Positions 34,607 through 45,084 of a stretch of 64,000 nucleotides of DNA are shown here, in pieces. Below the pieces are notes generated by a model. It was not told the DNA's origin. It was given only the letters and a program-made list of their open reading frames with translations, and did no database searches. Position 1 is the stretch's first letter, and each line of letters begins with the position of its first letter. The position numbers and the translations under genes were made by a program. Source of the DNA: Armatimonadetes bacterium Uphvl-Ar1 (lineage in GTDB: Bacteria > Armatimonadota > Fimbriimonadia > Fimbriimonadales > Fimbriimonadaceae); contig CP021423.1 of the NCBI GenBank assembly GCA_002162075.1, positions 2,914,001 to 2,978,000 on the forward strand. Direction: 5' to 3'.

Positions 34607-37600
34607 ATGCACTCTCGCGCTTCGATTTGGGCATTCGCCTTTGCTTTGATGCTGGCGGCGCCTTCGGTTGGTCTTGCCCAAGATAAAGTCTTATTGGAGT
34701 TTAAGCCGGAAGCGGGTCAGAAATCCCGCGCTAAAGGAACTTCAAAAATCAGTTTTGATGCAATGGGTCAAAAAGTGACGATTGAAGAGAAAGGGACTTA
34801 CGAGGCCGAGGTTCTTTCCGCCGATGAAATGAAATCAGTCTTGAAAAGTGTTGTCATCGATTCAACGACAACGATCAATGGCGAGCCAATGGAATTGGAG
34901 GCTGACGAAGAGGAGAGCTACACCGAAACGACTTATGCTCGTAACGGAAACATTTTGGCGATTAAGCACCAGCCCGAAATGGACGATCCTATGCAGGTGA
35001 CATTGGAAAACACGTTGGCCTTGGGCGGCACAATTGTTTTTAAAAGTGAACCCGTTGGGGCGGGTGACAGCTGGAAGCACGAGTTTCCGGCGAATGATGA
35101 TCTCAAAACGAAAGCGGCGAGTTCAACTTACACAGTTTTAGCGCTCGAAGAATTGGACGGAGTTCCGGTTGCCAAGATTAAAGTTGAATTTGCTGAAAAA
35201 TCCGGGAGCCCGGCCGTCAGAGTGGTGGCAACGCACTGGATTGAGATTGCAAGCGGGGATTCGATCAAAGTTGAATCAAAAGTAACCGGTGCGCAACTCG
35301 ATTTGGGTTTTGGCTCACCAACAATTTTGTCAATTGACAGTGATTCGAACCGGTCGAGCGGGGGTTTGGTGAAGGTCGAAGGGCAGACCGATCCAGGGGA
35401 TGAGCCAGAGAAGGGTGCGATTGATGAGGCGGTTGACGGTTACGAAAAAGTTGAAGGAGTAGTGACGCTTTGGCGGAAGGTTGAGAATGGTCGAACTTCA
35501 TTGAAGCTAGAACTCACTGAGGCGCAACTTGGACAAATGATGATGCTCCAGGCTACAGCTTCGACTGGTCTCGCCGATGGAGTGATTGCGGCAGGTGATC
35601 CGATCAGCGATTTGGTTTTTGAATTCCGCAAGATGCCCAATGGTCGTTTGGCGATGTATGTTCCGAACTACTTGTTCCGCGTTGATAACAACTTGGCGAT
35701 TGCAAAAGCGGTTCGCCGCTCGTTTCCAGATGCAATCGTCGAAAGTTTTGCTATTGAAGCTGAGCAGGAAGATCGAAAAGCGATTTTGATCGACGTGTCG
35801 GAGTTGTTCCGAGGTGATATCAGCCGCATTGCGACGAACATGGCCGGCGGTGGTGGTGGGGGACTGTTTGGCGGTGGCGGCAGCTCTTACATGTTGGATC
35901 GGGAGAATTCTTTCGTCAAAACGGTCAAGAATTTCCCTAAGAACTTGGTGGTGGACGTGACTCTTAACTTCATTGGTCGCGGTGGTGGGAATCCTCTGGC
36001 CGCTCTTCTGGGAGGAGGGGGAAGCACAACAGTTGATGACCGATCGGTGGTCATGGATCTCAGTTACAACCTCTTTGCTTTGCCGGACAATGGCTACCAG
36101 CCCCGACATTTTGATCCACGCGTTGGCTACTTCACCAATGATTATCAACTCTTCAGCGATCCGACAGCGGAGGACATGAAGGTCATGTACATCAACCGAT
36201 GGCACTTGGTGAAAAAGGATCCGACATCAGCAGTGAGTGACCCGGTTGAGCCGATCACATTTTGGATTGACAATGCGACGCCGGTGGAGTATCGCGACGC
36301 GGTTAGAGATGCGATTTTGATGTGGAATGAAGCATTTGAACTCGCCGGGTTCAGCAATGCGGTCGTGGCAAAACAAATGCCCGACGATGCTGATTTCGAT
36401 CATGCGGATATGCGGTACAGCTTGGTACGATGGATTACATCCCCGGGCAATGCCTATGCTATCGCGCAATTTCGCACGAATCCGCTGACGGGACAGATTC
36501 TCAACGGATCGGTGAGCGTAGATGCGAACATTGTTCGAGCATTTGCTCAGGAGTACGGTTCGGTTATCCGACCAGAGGCGTGGCAAGATCGGCTGAAAGC
36601 TCGGGCGGAAAAAATGGCCCACAGTTGCAATCATCCGGGTCGATGTAATGCGATGGCGGAAGGCAGTTTGAGTTTGATGACTGGGCTTCGGGCATCGGTT
36701 CAGGCAGGAATGATCTCCCGTGATGATTACGTGAAGCAGTTTGTCAAATGGGTGGTTGGTCACGAGATGGGCCACATGATGGGCTTGCGACACAACTTTG
36801 TGGCGTCCACTTTGCTTGACTTGGATGAGCTTGGGAACCCGGTAAAGGTTGAAGAAGAAGGGACTTCGGCTTCGATGATGGATTACGTTGCTTTCAATCC
36901 TTCAGCTTTGAATAAGCCTGGAGTCAAGTTCTATGGTGACCGGGTTGGTCGGTACGACAAATGGGCGATTCAGTACGGCTATACGGACTTCCCGAACAAG
37001 GACGCAAACGAAGAGCGGTTTGACTTGCACCAGATTGCTCAGCGCGGATCGCAGAAAGGGCTGATGTGGCTGGGAGATGAGTACGCAGACAGTATTGATC
37101 CCTACATCACTCGGTTTGACTTGAGCGGAGATCCTCTTGGGTACTGGACGCGGATGGGCAACCTGACCCGGCAGCTCCTCCTTGATTTGCCGGCTACGAC
37201 TATGCGCCCAGGTGAGGGTTATTACAGCTTCACCAGGGAGTTCAATGGTCTACTTGGTCAGCATGTCCGCGCAGCGAGCGAGTTGACTCGATTCATCGGT
37301 GGCGTGCGGAAGAGCAACAGCTTCCCGAATGATCCGGGGGCGCAGAAAGCGATTCGGAACTTGCCCGGGAGAGAGCAACGTGCGGCGTTGAACCAAGTCA
37401 TGAAGATGGTTTTTGCTAAAGAAGCATTCAGCTTCCCCAAAGGATATTTCAAGAACTTCACGATGGATCCGAAAGGCGGCCTCCTGGAATCACTCATGAG
37501 TGGTGGCGAAGACTATCCAATGCGCGACCAATTTTCGAGTATTCAAGCCTCGGTGCTTGGTTCGATTATGGAGCCGGGAACGCTGAATCGGGTGATCAAT

Positions 37601-38026
37601 GCCGAATTCGAAGCGGAGGCAGGCGAGGATGTCTTGACGTTGGTTGAGCTGTTCACAACCGTTCGACAAGCCGTTTGGGCAGAACTCGGCGCAGGAACGG
37701 CCGTTTTGCCACTCCGACGCGATCTTCAGCGAACCCACGCAGAAACCTTGATGGCGATGGTCCTGGAAAAACGGGCGGCACCTGCAGAAGCGGTTGCGAT
37801 GGCACGTTACCAGTTAGCTCAATTGCAGAAGGAGTTGGCGGTGGCTTCTGGCAAAACAAAGGATATGACAACGGCGATGCATTACGCTGATCTAGCGGAT
37901 CGCATTGATAAAGCACTTGATGCCCGCCCATCCGTTGGAGCAACTGGTGGGGGTGGTACTCCAAGTTTGCTTGATCTGCTTGGCGGAGCAAAGAAACAAT
38001 CGGGTGGCGGCGAGCCGCGCGGCTGA
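34607..38026 (+). CDS. Secreted zinc metalloprotease (DUF4953/DUF5117 type)
   Basis: 1139 residues with a signal peptide (FAFALMLAAPSVGLAQ). About 280 residues of N-terminal, mostly beta, region come first, then a family core with the long zinc motif HEMGHMMGLRHNF (His719, Glu720, His723, His729), a metzincin-like site in the family described as zinc-dependent metalloprotease DUF4953. Other family blocks are YDKWAIQYGY and SASMMDYVAFNP just after the active site. A glycine-rich loop (about residues 412-425 and 468-478) is unusual. Extracellular or periplasmic protein turnover is likely; no specific target known. Confidence 0.85.
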   Translation: MHSRASIWAFAFALMLAAPSVGLAQDKVLLEFKPEAGQKSRAKGTSKISFDAMGQKVTIEEKGTYEAEVLSADEMKSVLKSVVIDSTTTINGEPMELEADEEESYTETTYARNGNILAIKHQPEMDDPMQVTLENTLALGGTIVFKSEPVGAGDSWKHEFPANDDLKTKAASSTYTVLALEELDGVPVAKIKVEFAEKSGSPAVRVVATHWIEIASGDSIKVESKVTGAQLDLGFGSPTILSIDSDSNRSSGGLVKVEGQTDPGDEPEKGAIDEAVDGYEKVEGVVTLWRKVENGRTSLKLELTEAQLGQMMMLQATASTGLADGVIAAGDPISDLVFEFRKMPNGRLAMYVPNYLFRVDNNLAIAKAVRRSFPDAIVESFAIEAEQEDRKAILIDVSELFRGDISRIATNMAGGGGGGLFGGGGSSYMLDRENSFVKTVKNFPKNLVVDVTLNFIGRGGGNPLAALLGGGGSTTVDDRSVVMDLSYNLFALPDNGYQPRHFDPRVGYFTNDYQLFSDPTAEDMKVMYINRWHLVKKDPTSAVSDPVEPITFWIDNATPVEYRDAVRDAILMWNEAFELAGFSNAVVAKQMPDDADFDHADMRYSLVRWITSPGNAYAIAQFRTNPLTGQILNGSVSVDANIVRAFAQEYGSVIRPEAWQDRLKARAEKMAHSCNHPGRCNAMAEGSLSLMTGLRASVQAGMISRDDYVKQFVKWVVGHEMGHMMGLRHNFVASTLLDLDELGNPVKVEEEGTSASMMDYVAFNPSALNKPGVKFYGDRVGRYDKWAIQYGYTDFPNKDANEERFDLHQIAQRGSQKGLMWLGDEYADSIDPYITRFDLSGDPLGYWTRMGNLTRQLLLDLPATTMRPGEGYYSFTREFNGLLGQHVRAASELTRFIGGVRKSNSFPNDPGAQKAIRNLPGREQRAALNQVMKMVFAKEAFSFPKGYFKNFTMDPKGGLLESLMSGGEDYPMRDQFSSIQASVLGSIMEPGTLNRVINAEFEAEAGEDVLTLVELFTTVRQAVWAELGAGTAVLPLRRDLQRTHAETLMAMVLEKRAAPAEAVAMARYQLAQLQKELAVASGKTKDMTTAMHYADLADRIDKALDARPSVGATGGGGTPSLLDLLGGAKKQSGGGEPRG

Positions 38027-38049
38027 TTTTCGGACTGGTTAGTCTAGTG

Positions 38050-38081
38050 AGCCAGAGGTTCAAATGAACCTCTGGCTTTTT
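38050..38081 (+). terminator. Intrinsic terminator after the metalloprotease gene
   Basis: Twelve-base perfect stem AGCCAGAGGTTC/GAACCTCTGGCT with a four-base loop, followed by TTTTTC. It lies 24 bases after the metalloprotease stop. Confidence 0.9.
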
Positions 38082-38123
38082 CATTTGTGCAACCTTTTTA
38101 CAAAATTGACCGTCTAGTCTGTT

Positions 38124-38723
38124 ATGTCGGCAGGACGCCCAAGAACATTTGAAGAACAGGAAGTTTTGGATCGAGCTATTGAGCTTTTTTGGCGACAGGG
38201 TTATGAGGTCACGGGTTTGTCGCAACTGTTGGAACACATTGGGATGGCTCGACAAAGTTTGTATAACGTTTTTGGCGACAAGCGCGGGTTGTACTTAAAA
38301 GCTTTGGATGCTTATTCGGCCCAAGAACTGGCTCGATTGGAATCGAATTTGAGTGTGAATGTTTCGGCTTATGATTCTCTATGCGATTGCATTCTGGCTT
38401 ATGCCGATGAACCCAAGATGGGAAAGCCGGCAGGGTGCATGATTGTCAATGCGAGTTGCGAATTCGGTACGACTGATGCAGAAGTGACGAGTACCGCCCA
38501 ACAATTTTGGGATCACTATGCAGGTCGGATTCAGCGCAGTTTGGAGGCGGCAATGGCGGCGGGTGATTTACCGCCGGGTCTGGATGCGCGACGGAGTGCC
38601 TGGGCAGTGACTCAAGCTGTGACGGCGATGCGGGTTTTGCAACGAGCTGCTGTTCCGAAAGATCGGGTTCGAGACGTGGCGAATTCTGCGATCGAGGGGA
38701 TAGCCGTTAACGCTGGGTTTTAA
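38124..38723 (+). CDS. TetR family transcriptional regulator
   Basis: 199 residues. The N-terminal helix-turn-helix is typical (DRAIELFWRQGYEVTGLSQLLEHIGMARQSLYNVFGDKRGLY, here noted by its ends: VLDRAIELF and SLYNVFGDK). The ligand domain (about 75-199) has Cys residues in CDCILAY, GCMIVNASCEFG, a pattern seen in the TetR_C_16-like group. It stands alone on the plus strand, convergent with pgi, so its target is not evident; autoregulation is common for the family. Confidence 0.88.
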   Translation: MSAGRPRTFEEQEVLDRAIELFWRQGYEVTGLSQLLEHIGMARQSLYNVFGDKRGLYLKALDAYSAQELARLESNLSVNVSAYDSLCDCILAYADEPKMGKPAGCMIVNASCEFGTTDAEVTSTAQQFWDHYAGRIQRSLEAAMAAGDLPPGLDARRSAWAVTQAVTAMRVLQRAAVPKDRVRDVANSAIEGIAVNAGF

Positions 38724-38747
38724 GCGATTTCTGGGTTTCCCACTGTT

Positions 38748-40358
38748 TTATGGGGCGACGGCGATGTGGAGTTCGGCGGCGAGTTGGGCGAGAGCGGATG
38801 AGATATCGTCGTTAGTGATGTGGATGTGGACGACGCGGCGGCCGTTGTCGCGAAGGGCACCAATGTCGCCAAGTGCTTGGGCCATTTTGAGCTGACCAAA
38901 TGTGACTCCCATACTAGGGATTTCTGGGTCTTCGGTGTCTTGGGCGGTGAGGACGATATAGAGGCCGTTGTTCGGGCCGCCTTTGTGATACTGTCCGGTG
39001 CTATGGAGGTAGCGCGGTCCGTAGCCAAAGCTTGTAGCGAGGTTCAGTCGGTCGCGAATTGCGGCGCGAAGTGTTTGGATGAGGACGGTTGTTTCGTCAG
39101 TTTCGGGGAGAAAAGTGAGAAACGCGACTTGGTCGCCGGGGTTGTGGTTGTGGATGAAATTCGCGAGAGCTTGACCGACTGACTGACCGGTTGCGCCTTG
39201 GAGGTGGAGGGGCTCCGAGATTGTATCGAAACTGAGTTCGGGAAGTTCTTTGGTGGCTTGGATTTTTTGAAGCTCTCGTTGAGCGATGATTTTAGCGGCT
39301 TGGACGTTGGGTTGGTCGAATGGGTTGACCTGGAGAACCGCTCCGGCGGCGGCAGTTGCGATTTCGAGAGTATAGAGAAGGTGCGCAAGTTCGCCCGGAG
39401 TTGTAATAGATGATTGGAACGAGGGGTGAAGGTCGGGATGTTCGGAGTTGATTTGGAAGAAAATTCGATCGGGGCCGTAGGTTTCGGGATTTCCAAGGGG
39501 TTCAGTGGCGAGGGGAAGAACTCCGAGACCATGTTTTCCGGTGGACTCGGCGATGAGCTGCTCGGCCCAGAGGGCAATACCTTCGAGATGAGGTGGGGTG
39601 AGAAAAGTGACTTTGTCTTTACCCGCTTGGGCGAATTCGGCAAGAGCGATTCCAAGGTTGACCGCGTTTTGATCTTGGCGATTATGAAGCTTGATTGCTT
39701 CGTGGAGCATTTCTGCGATTGGAAGTCCGGCAAGAGCAGCGGGAATCATTCCGAATACGGTGAATACGCTGAATCGTCCGCCGACTTCTGGTTCGCCAAG
39801 GAAGATGCGGCGGTAGTTGCGCTCGGTCGCGCGGGCTTCCATTTGGGAGCCAGGATCGGTAATGGCGATGATGTTCTGGGAGGCTTGGCCTCCGAGTTCA
39901 GATTGAAGTTGTTGGTAGAAGAATTCTTCAAAGGCGAGGGGTTCGACGGTCGAGCCGGATTTGCTGGCGACGATGAAGAGGGTTTTGGCGAGGTTTACGC
40001 TTCCTCTAATGCGGAGCACATCTCCGGGGACGGTGCTATCGAGAACGTGGAGGTTGAGTCCGCCTTGGTTGGGGAATGCCTGGGCGAACATTAGGCTGGA
40101 GAGACTGGAGCCACCCATGCCGAGGACAACGGCATCGGTGAAGCCTGCGGCTTGGATTTCCTGGGCAAAAGCGGTGATTGCTTGAGTGTTTGTCCGAAGG
40201 GGGGCATCGACCCAGCCAAGGAATGCGGCAACTTCTTTCTGGACTGATTGGTCTTCGCTCCAAAGCGAAGCATCTTTTCCATAGATTCGGGGGCCGATTT
40301 CGTTGGAGCGATACTTGGAATCGGCGAGAAGGCTTTGGGATTCGGGTGGGAATTTCAT
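38748..40358 (-). CDS. pgi: Glucose-6-phosphate isomerase
   Basis: Interconverts glucose-6-P and fructose-6-P. From ATG 40358 the protein has 536 residues. It has the SIS-type phosphosugar fold with VVLGMGGSSLSSLMFAQAF, TLFIVASKSGSTVEPLAFEEFF and a C-terminal HSTGQYHKGGPNNGLY carrying the active-site His and Lys region. The start was chosen because the upstream tal gene ends at 40366, leaving seven bases; the longer open frame would overlap it. In some bacteria the two genes are fused as tal-pgi; here they are separate and adjacent. Confidence 0.95.
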   Translation of the reverse strand: MKFPPESQSLLADSKYRSNEIGPRIYGKDASLWSEDQSVQKEVAAFLGWVDAPLRTNTQAITAFAQEIQAAGFTDAVVLGMGGSSLSSLMFAQAFPNQGGLNLHVLDSTVPGDVLRIRGSVNLAKTLFIVASKSGSTVEPLAFEEFFYQQLQSELGGQASQNIIAITDPGSQMEARATERNYRRIFLGEPEVGGRFSVFTVFGMIPAALAGLPIAEMLHEAIKLHNRQDQNAVNLGIALAEFAQAGKDKVTFLTPPHLEGIALWAEQLIAESTGKHGLGVLPLATEPLGNPETYGPDRIFFQINSEHPDLHPSFQSSITTPGELAHLLYTLEIATAAAGAVLQVNPFDQPNVQAAKIIAQRELQKIQATKELPELSFDTISEPLHLQGATGQSVGQALANFIHNHNPGDQVAFLTFLPETDETTVLIQTLRAAIRDRLNLATSFGYGPRYLHSTGQYHKGGPNNGLYIVLTAQDTEDPEIPSMGVTFGQLKMAQALGDIGALRDNGRRVVHIHITNDDISSALAQLAAELHIAVAP

Positions 40359-40365
40359 GAGTTGT

Positions 40366-41454
40366 TTAGCCGACAACGATTTGATCTTGTTTGGCTTTGA
40401 GGGCGGCGAGAAGCTTTTCGAACGGTTCAACGAATTTGTCAATTGCTTGTTGTTGGAGTTCGTCGGCGACGGTTTCGATGTCGAATCCAGCAGCAACGAA
40501 TTCGTTCATGTGTTGGCGCTGAATGTCGTACTGACCAGTCAAGTTATCTTGGGGTTGCCCCATTTCGAGGTAAGCGTCAATCGTCTCGATGGGCATGGTG
40601 TTGACGGTATCGGGGCCGATCAGAGTTTCAACGTACAGCACGGGAGAGTAAGCGGGATTTTTCGCAGAGGTTGAGGCCCAGAGGAGGCGTTGGGGTCGGG
40701 CACCCGCTTCTACGAGTATTTGGAACCGATCGGTCTTAAATAGGTTTTCGTAGATTTTGTACGCCATGTGGGAGTTCGCGATGGCGATTTTCCCGACGAG
40801 TGAAGGAGCCTGGGATTCGAGTTGGGGGTCTAGGAGGGTGTCGACTCGGCTGACGAAGAAGCTGGCGACAGAGGCTTGATTGAGGGGTAGGTTTTTGGCG
40901 TGTCGCTCTTCGAGAGCAGTGATGTAGGCTTCGGCAATTGCTTGATAGCGAACGGTGCTGAAAAGGAGGGTGACATTGACATTTACTCCGGCGGCGGTGA
41001 GGCGTCGGAATGCGGCAACCCCAGCCTCCGTTGCGGGAACTTTGATCATTACATTGGGCCGATTGAGGGCTGCCCAGAGTCGGAGACCATCGGCAACGGT
41101 GCCATCTTCATCATCGGCGAGGAGAGGGCTGACTTCGAGGCTGACATAGCCATCGAGCCCTTCGGTTTGATCGTAGATCGGACGGAAAAGGTCAGCGGCC
41201 ATAGCGACATCATCGATGCTGAGAGTGTCGAGAATTTCTTCGGGGGTATGGGCGGCCCCAGTGAGGGAGATGATTTCTGAATCGTAGTCGTTGGATCCGG
41301 CGATTGCTTTTTCGAAGATTGCAGGGTTTGAAGTGACGCCACGAATTCCGAGGTCAATCATGCGTTGGAGGCTGCCGTCTTGAATGTAGCCACGCCGGAT
41401 GAAATCGAGCCAGGGAGATTGTCCGTAATGAGGGAGTTGTTGGATGGGGTTCAT
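40366..41454 (-). CDS. tal: Transaldolase
   Basis: Pentose-phosphate enzyme that moves a dihydroxyacetone unit between sugar phosphates. 362 residues with GIRGVTSNPAIFEKAIAGS at the N-terminus, the Schiff-base Lys in NVMIKVPATEAG and VNVNVTLLFSTVRY just after it. LVEAGARPQRLLWASTSAKNP and YVETLIGPDTVNTMP are typical of the long TalB-like/Tal-Pgi group. It is directly upstream of pgi on the same strand, so both are expected to be one transcript. Confidence 0.96.
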   Translation of the reverse strand: MNPIQQLPHYGQSPWLDFIRRGYIQDGSLQRMIDLGIRGVTSNPAIFEKAIAGSNDYDSEIISLTGAAHTPEEILDTLSIDDVAMAADLFRPIYDQTEGLDGYVSLEVSPLLADDEDGTVADGLRLWAALNRPNVMIKVPATEAGVAAFRRLTAAGVNVNVTLLFSTVRYQAIAEAYITALEERHAKNLPLNQASVASFFVSRVDTLLDPQLESQAPSLVGKIAIANSHMAYKIYENLFKTDRFQILVEAGARPQRLLWASTSAKNPAYSPVLYVETLIGPDTVNTMPIETIDAYLEMGQPQDNLTGQYDIQRQHMNEFVAAGFDIETVADELQQQAIDKFVEPFEKLLAALKAKQDQIVVG

Positions 41455-41661
41455 GGCGTTGCTGGGCTTTATTTTATCGTTTTGAGGGTTTGGGATTGGG
41501 GCGGGCGGCGGGTGGGGTGAGTTGGCCAGAAAAGTTTTTCACATGAGGGCGTCTTTTTGTGGAAAAGTCGCGTCTGGAATTGTGGCCAAAGGAATGGCGG
41601 GCGAGCGGCCAAGGAGGGCGATTTTTTGGCTTGGGTCTGCCGACAATTCAGCTAGGAACAC

Positions 41662-42579
41662 ATGGCATTCGTTAGTAAGTGGTTTGGTTTTGGTCAGGAC
41701 GCGGCATTTGATGACGGCGTGCGCGCTTTTGAGAAGCGATCATTTCGAGAGGCGTTGGAGCATTTTCGATCGAGCGTGAGTGGTTCGGCGGATCGGGCGG
41801 TGAAAGATCGGGCAAAGAGTTATGTGGCGGGGTGTTTGGGGAGATTGGCGCGAGATCAGTATGCGGGGCGATTGTTTGACGATGCTTACGGTTTGATTCG
41901 GGAGGCGACGGATGTTCGACCGGAATTTGCAGATTTGTGGTTGTTGAGATCGCGGATTGAAAAGGCGTTAGGAAAGCGAGACGAAGCTCGCTTTTCGGTG
42001 GAGACGGCTTTGAAGGTTAATCCGAGATACGGGGCGGCTTTGGTTATGCGGGGGGTGCTTTTGATGAACGAGGGTGAGACCCAGATTGGGTTTCGGTCGG
42101 TGCAAGAAGGGGTGAAGATGGATGACCGGCTGGTTTCGAAGAATTGGATTGAGGGGGAACGGGCTTTTCGGAGTGGAGACTTTTTGACGGCTTTGTCGGA
42201 GTTCGAGGAGATGGAGCCTCGGGGCTCAGATATTCATGATTTAATTAGCCAAGCGGACGGTTTTGCGAAGAGGGGGAATTGGCCGGCAGCGGTGGCGATC
42301 TTGGAGTCGGTGATTGAGGCGGCTCCCACATATGCGGATGTCCGCGTGCGGCACGGTCAGGCTCTCATGGAGTTGGGGGATTTGGATCGGGCGAACCAGG
42401 CGTTTCAACATGCTGTCGCGGCGAACCCGGAATTTGCCGAGGCTTATGCATTGATGGGGGTTGTGGCGCGTCGTCAGAATGATGAGGAGACGGCGATGAG
42501 CTGTTTTCGGAAGGCGATGGAGTTTGACCCGCATCATCCGATTGCGAGTCAGGAAGTCTTGTATCGCCGGAAGTACTGA
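41662..42579 (+). CDS. TPR-repeat protein
   Basis: 305 residues without signal peptide, probably cytosolic. Several TPR motifs can be seen, for example LWLLRSRIEKALGKRDEARFSVETALKVNP, VRHGQALMELGDLDRANQAFQHAVAANP and ALMGVVARRQNDEETAMSCFRKAMEFDP (about residues 90-125 and 220-290). A protein-protein adaptor role is likely; partner unknown. It diverges from tal over about 200 bases. Confidence 0.8.
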   Translation: MAFVSKWFGFGQDAAFDDGVRAFEKRSFREALEHFRSSVSGSADRAVKDRAKSYVAGCLGRLARDQYAGRLFDDAYGLIREATDVRPEFADLWLLRSRIEKALGKRDEARFSVETALKVNPRYGAALVMRGVLLMNEGETQIGFRSVQEGVKMDDRLVSKNWIEGERAFRSGDFLTALSEFEEMEPRGSDIHDLISQADGFAKRGNWPAAVAILESVIEAAPTYADVRVRHGQALMELGDLDRANQAFQHAVAANPEFAEAYALMGVVARRQNDEETAMSCFRKAMEFDPHHPIASQEVLYRRKY

Positions 42580-42889
42580 GAGTTAGTGTTGGAGACCGGT
42601 TCCGTTGAAAATCATACTCACAGCTACTAAACCCGAAGATTACATTCATCTCAAACGCGACTAGGTGCAGTCGCGAAAGTGATGAGTCTGACAGAATCAC
42701 GTTGCTTTGCGGAGGAGGAGAGGTCCTTGTTGATGCGCTACTTAAGGGCATCAGTATTTGGTAGATTTGGCTTCGAAAGGTGTTTCTACTGGAGCGTATG
42801 GGTTCATTCTGACAAGTAAAATTGCTGGTTAATCTTGATTAGCCTATGTGGTGCGGCAATGAGCGAGAGATGTCTATATAATAGGGGCG
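42580..42889. promoter_or_regulatory. 310-base intergenic region with a TATAAT box before the PEP-CTERM gene
   Basis: No gene seen. A perfect TATAAT at 42877-42882 lies seven bases before ATG 42890, with AGGGGCG between, again a leaderless layout. No convincing -35 box or terminator is visible elsewhere in the gap. Confidence 0.5.
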
Positions 42890-43546
42890 ATGAGAGGAGT
42901 TCTGGTTTTTTCGATTTGCGCAGCAGTTGTGCCAGCGTACGGTTCTATCTTGGTGAATTTTGATTCACAAGTCAATGCGGATATCACTACATTCACAGGC
43001 GGTAGCGGCTACCCCCAGAATGGGGGCTTCGTCAATGTGGCAGGCATTGACCATCGTCTGGCACAAACGACATCGGGCAAAACCGGATCAATGTTTTTTG
43101 TAAACGAAACGAAAACGATCACGATCAATGAATTTGGGATAGGCGAGGTATACACATTGATTAACAGCACGACAGGAGTTAATGGTCAGCTTAATGGTCG
43201 AATCGAGATTGCAGGTAGTGGTGGTCTTTTGCAGACAGTTGTTTTGACTCAAGGCGATAATATCCGCGACCACTTCAATGGGTCATTTAACAATTCTGCA
43301 CCGAACCTAAATGGCACCTTGTCGTATCAAAGCGGCGTTCGATTTGACCAACAGAAGATTGTTCTAGATACAGCTTTCCACACGGCGACTCTGACGGAGA
43401 TTCGCTTTATTGGTCAGAACAACTTTGGAAGCAATGGATTTCCTATGCTCCAGTCCCTGACATTGGAAGCAGTTCCAGAGCCTGGAACTATGATCGCGCT
43501 TGCAGCAGGCGCAACCCTTCTCATGAGACGGAAAGTTAAGAGATAG
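42890..43546 (+). CDS. PEP-CTERM sorting domain protein
   Basis: 218-residue secreted protein: signal peptide (VFSICAAVVPAYGS), a beta-rich middle, and a C-terminal PEP-CTERM sorting tag. The tag reads VPEPGTMIALAAGATLLMRRKVKR: the PEP motif, one membrane helix and a basic end. Such proteins are handled by an exosortase and linked to exopolysaccharide; no exosortase gene is in the window. Middle-domain function unknown. TATAAT lies seven bases before the ATG. Confidence 0.88.
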   Translation: MRGVLVFSICAAVVPAYGSILVNFDSQVNADITTFTGGSGYPQNGGFVNVAGIDHRLAQTTSGKTGSMFFVNETKTITINEFGIGEVYTLINSTTGVNGQLNGRIEIAGSGGLLQTVVLTQGDNIRDHFNGSFNNSAPNLNGTLSYQSGVRFDQQKIVLDTAFHTATLTEIRFIGQNNFGSNGFPMLQSLTLEAVPEPGTMIALAAGATLLMRRKVKR

Positions 43547-43569
43547 ACTTGACGTGGATGAAGCAATTC

Positions 43570-43590
43570 GGAGGGTCTACTTGACCCTCC
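43570..43590. terminator. Bidirectional terminator hairpin
   Basis: Perfect 8-base stem GGAGGGTC/GACCCTCC with a 5-base loop, placed between the convergent PEP-CTERM and cysS genes. No long T-run follows on either side. Confidence 0.55.
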
Positions 43591-43594
43591 TCGT

Positions 43595-45084
43595 CTACGT
43601 TATTTTGCGCCAAGTGGTTCCTTCGGGGGAGTCACGGAGTTCGAATCCGGCACCGGCGACCTGTTCGCGGATCCGATCGGCAGTGGCGAAGTCCTTTGAT
43701 TTTTGGCTTCGGCACGTTGGATGATGAGTTCGCTGATCGGGTGACCGGCGATGATTGGCTCGGCTTCTTCTTCCAAATGGGTATCAGCGGTGGCTTGGGT
43801 GTTGTAGACGATGCCGAGCAGTTCGTTCATTTTTCGGAGGAACCATGCGGCATGGGCGGCGGATTCGGCGGTAAGGGGATCGCGAAGAATTTGCTTGTTG
43901 CCTTCGAGGGCTTTTGCGACGGCCACGCTCGTGTTGAGGTCGTTGAGCATGGCGGCGAGGGCTTCTTCGTAAATGGTTTGGTATGGGTTGTTGGGAGAAT
44001 CGGTCGGGAAGGTATCGGGCTCGAGACCGTGGGCGGCGATTCGGGAGAGAGATTCTTGAAACCGCTCGGTGTGGGCTTGGGAATCCTTGAGGGTTTGGAT
44101 TGTGAAATTATGCGGTTTGTTGTACGGGACGGAGATCAGAGCCATGCGGAGGGCGAGGGGGCTAAACCCTTGGGCGAAAATGTCTCGGGCGGTGAAGAAA
44201 TTGCCTTTTGATTTGGACATTTTTTCTCCTTCAACCTGGAGGAAGGTGACGTGGAACCAGTGGTCGCAGAACGGTTTGCCAGTTTTAGCTTCGGCTTGAG
44301 CTATTTCACATTCGTGGTGCGGGAATCGGAGGTCTTCTCCGCCGCCGTGGAGGTCAATGGTGTCGCCGAGATACTTTTGGGCCATGACGGAGCATTCGAT
44401 GTGCCAGCCGGGGAATCCCCAACCCCAGGGGCTGAACCACTGCATCAGGTGCTTATCATCTTTTTTCCAGAGAGCAAAGTCGGCGGGGTTTTTTTTGTTA
44501 TCGTCCTGGACGATGTCGCGTACGGCAACTTGGAGTTCTTCTCGGTCGCGGTTGCCGCTGAGTTTGCCGTAGTCGGCGAATGATTCTACGCTGAAATAGA
44601 CTCCGGTGGGGGTTTCGTAGGCGTGTCCTTGTTCGATGAGTGCTTGGACGGCAACGATTTGTTCTCGCATGTGTTCCGTGGCGCGGGGGCGGACAGAGAG
44701 GGGGAGTAGGTTGAGATTTGCCCAGTCTGATTCGAACGCGTTGGCGTAGTAGCGGGCAAGATCCCAGACATTGGCGAACGATTCTCCTTCTTTGGATTGG
44801 AGAGCCTTGGCCATTTTGTCATCGCCGGAAGCGTCGGCGACATTGTCTTCGGTGAGGTGACCGACGTCAGTGATGTTTCCGACACTGGTGACGCGCCAGC
44901 CAATGGCTTGGGCGGTGCGGATGACGAGATCGGTGGTGATGAAGGTGCGGAAGTTGCCGATGTGGGCGTATGAGTAGACGGTGGGGCCGCAAGAGTAGAG
45001 TCGGAGGTGGCCGGGTTCGGTGGTCGTGATGGGTTTTACGGTTCGGGAGAGGGAATCGTAGAGGCGGAACTCGGGGCTGGGCAT
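43595..45084 (-). CDS. cysS: Cysteinyl-tRNA synthetase, frameshifted near the C-terminus at 43695-43697
   Basis: Charges tRNA-Cys. The class I HIGH motif lies in [15 protein letters not shown], zinc ligands in [17 protein letters not shown] and [16 protein letters not shown], and KMSKS in [11 protein letters not shown]. The last 30 residues of the uncorrected frame are nonsense. One more A in the 43695-43697 run gives the normal end [29 protein letters not shown] and a stop at 43595, for 496 residues. The core is intact even without correction. It lies 144 bases after the membrane-protein gene. Confidence 0.93.

Noticed and set aside
38748-41454. Bifunctional tal-pgi fusion with a frameshift between
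   Set aside because: Each gene has its own start and a proper stop, seven bases apart; no homopolymer change is needed to explain them, so two adjacent genes are the simpler reading.
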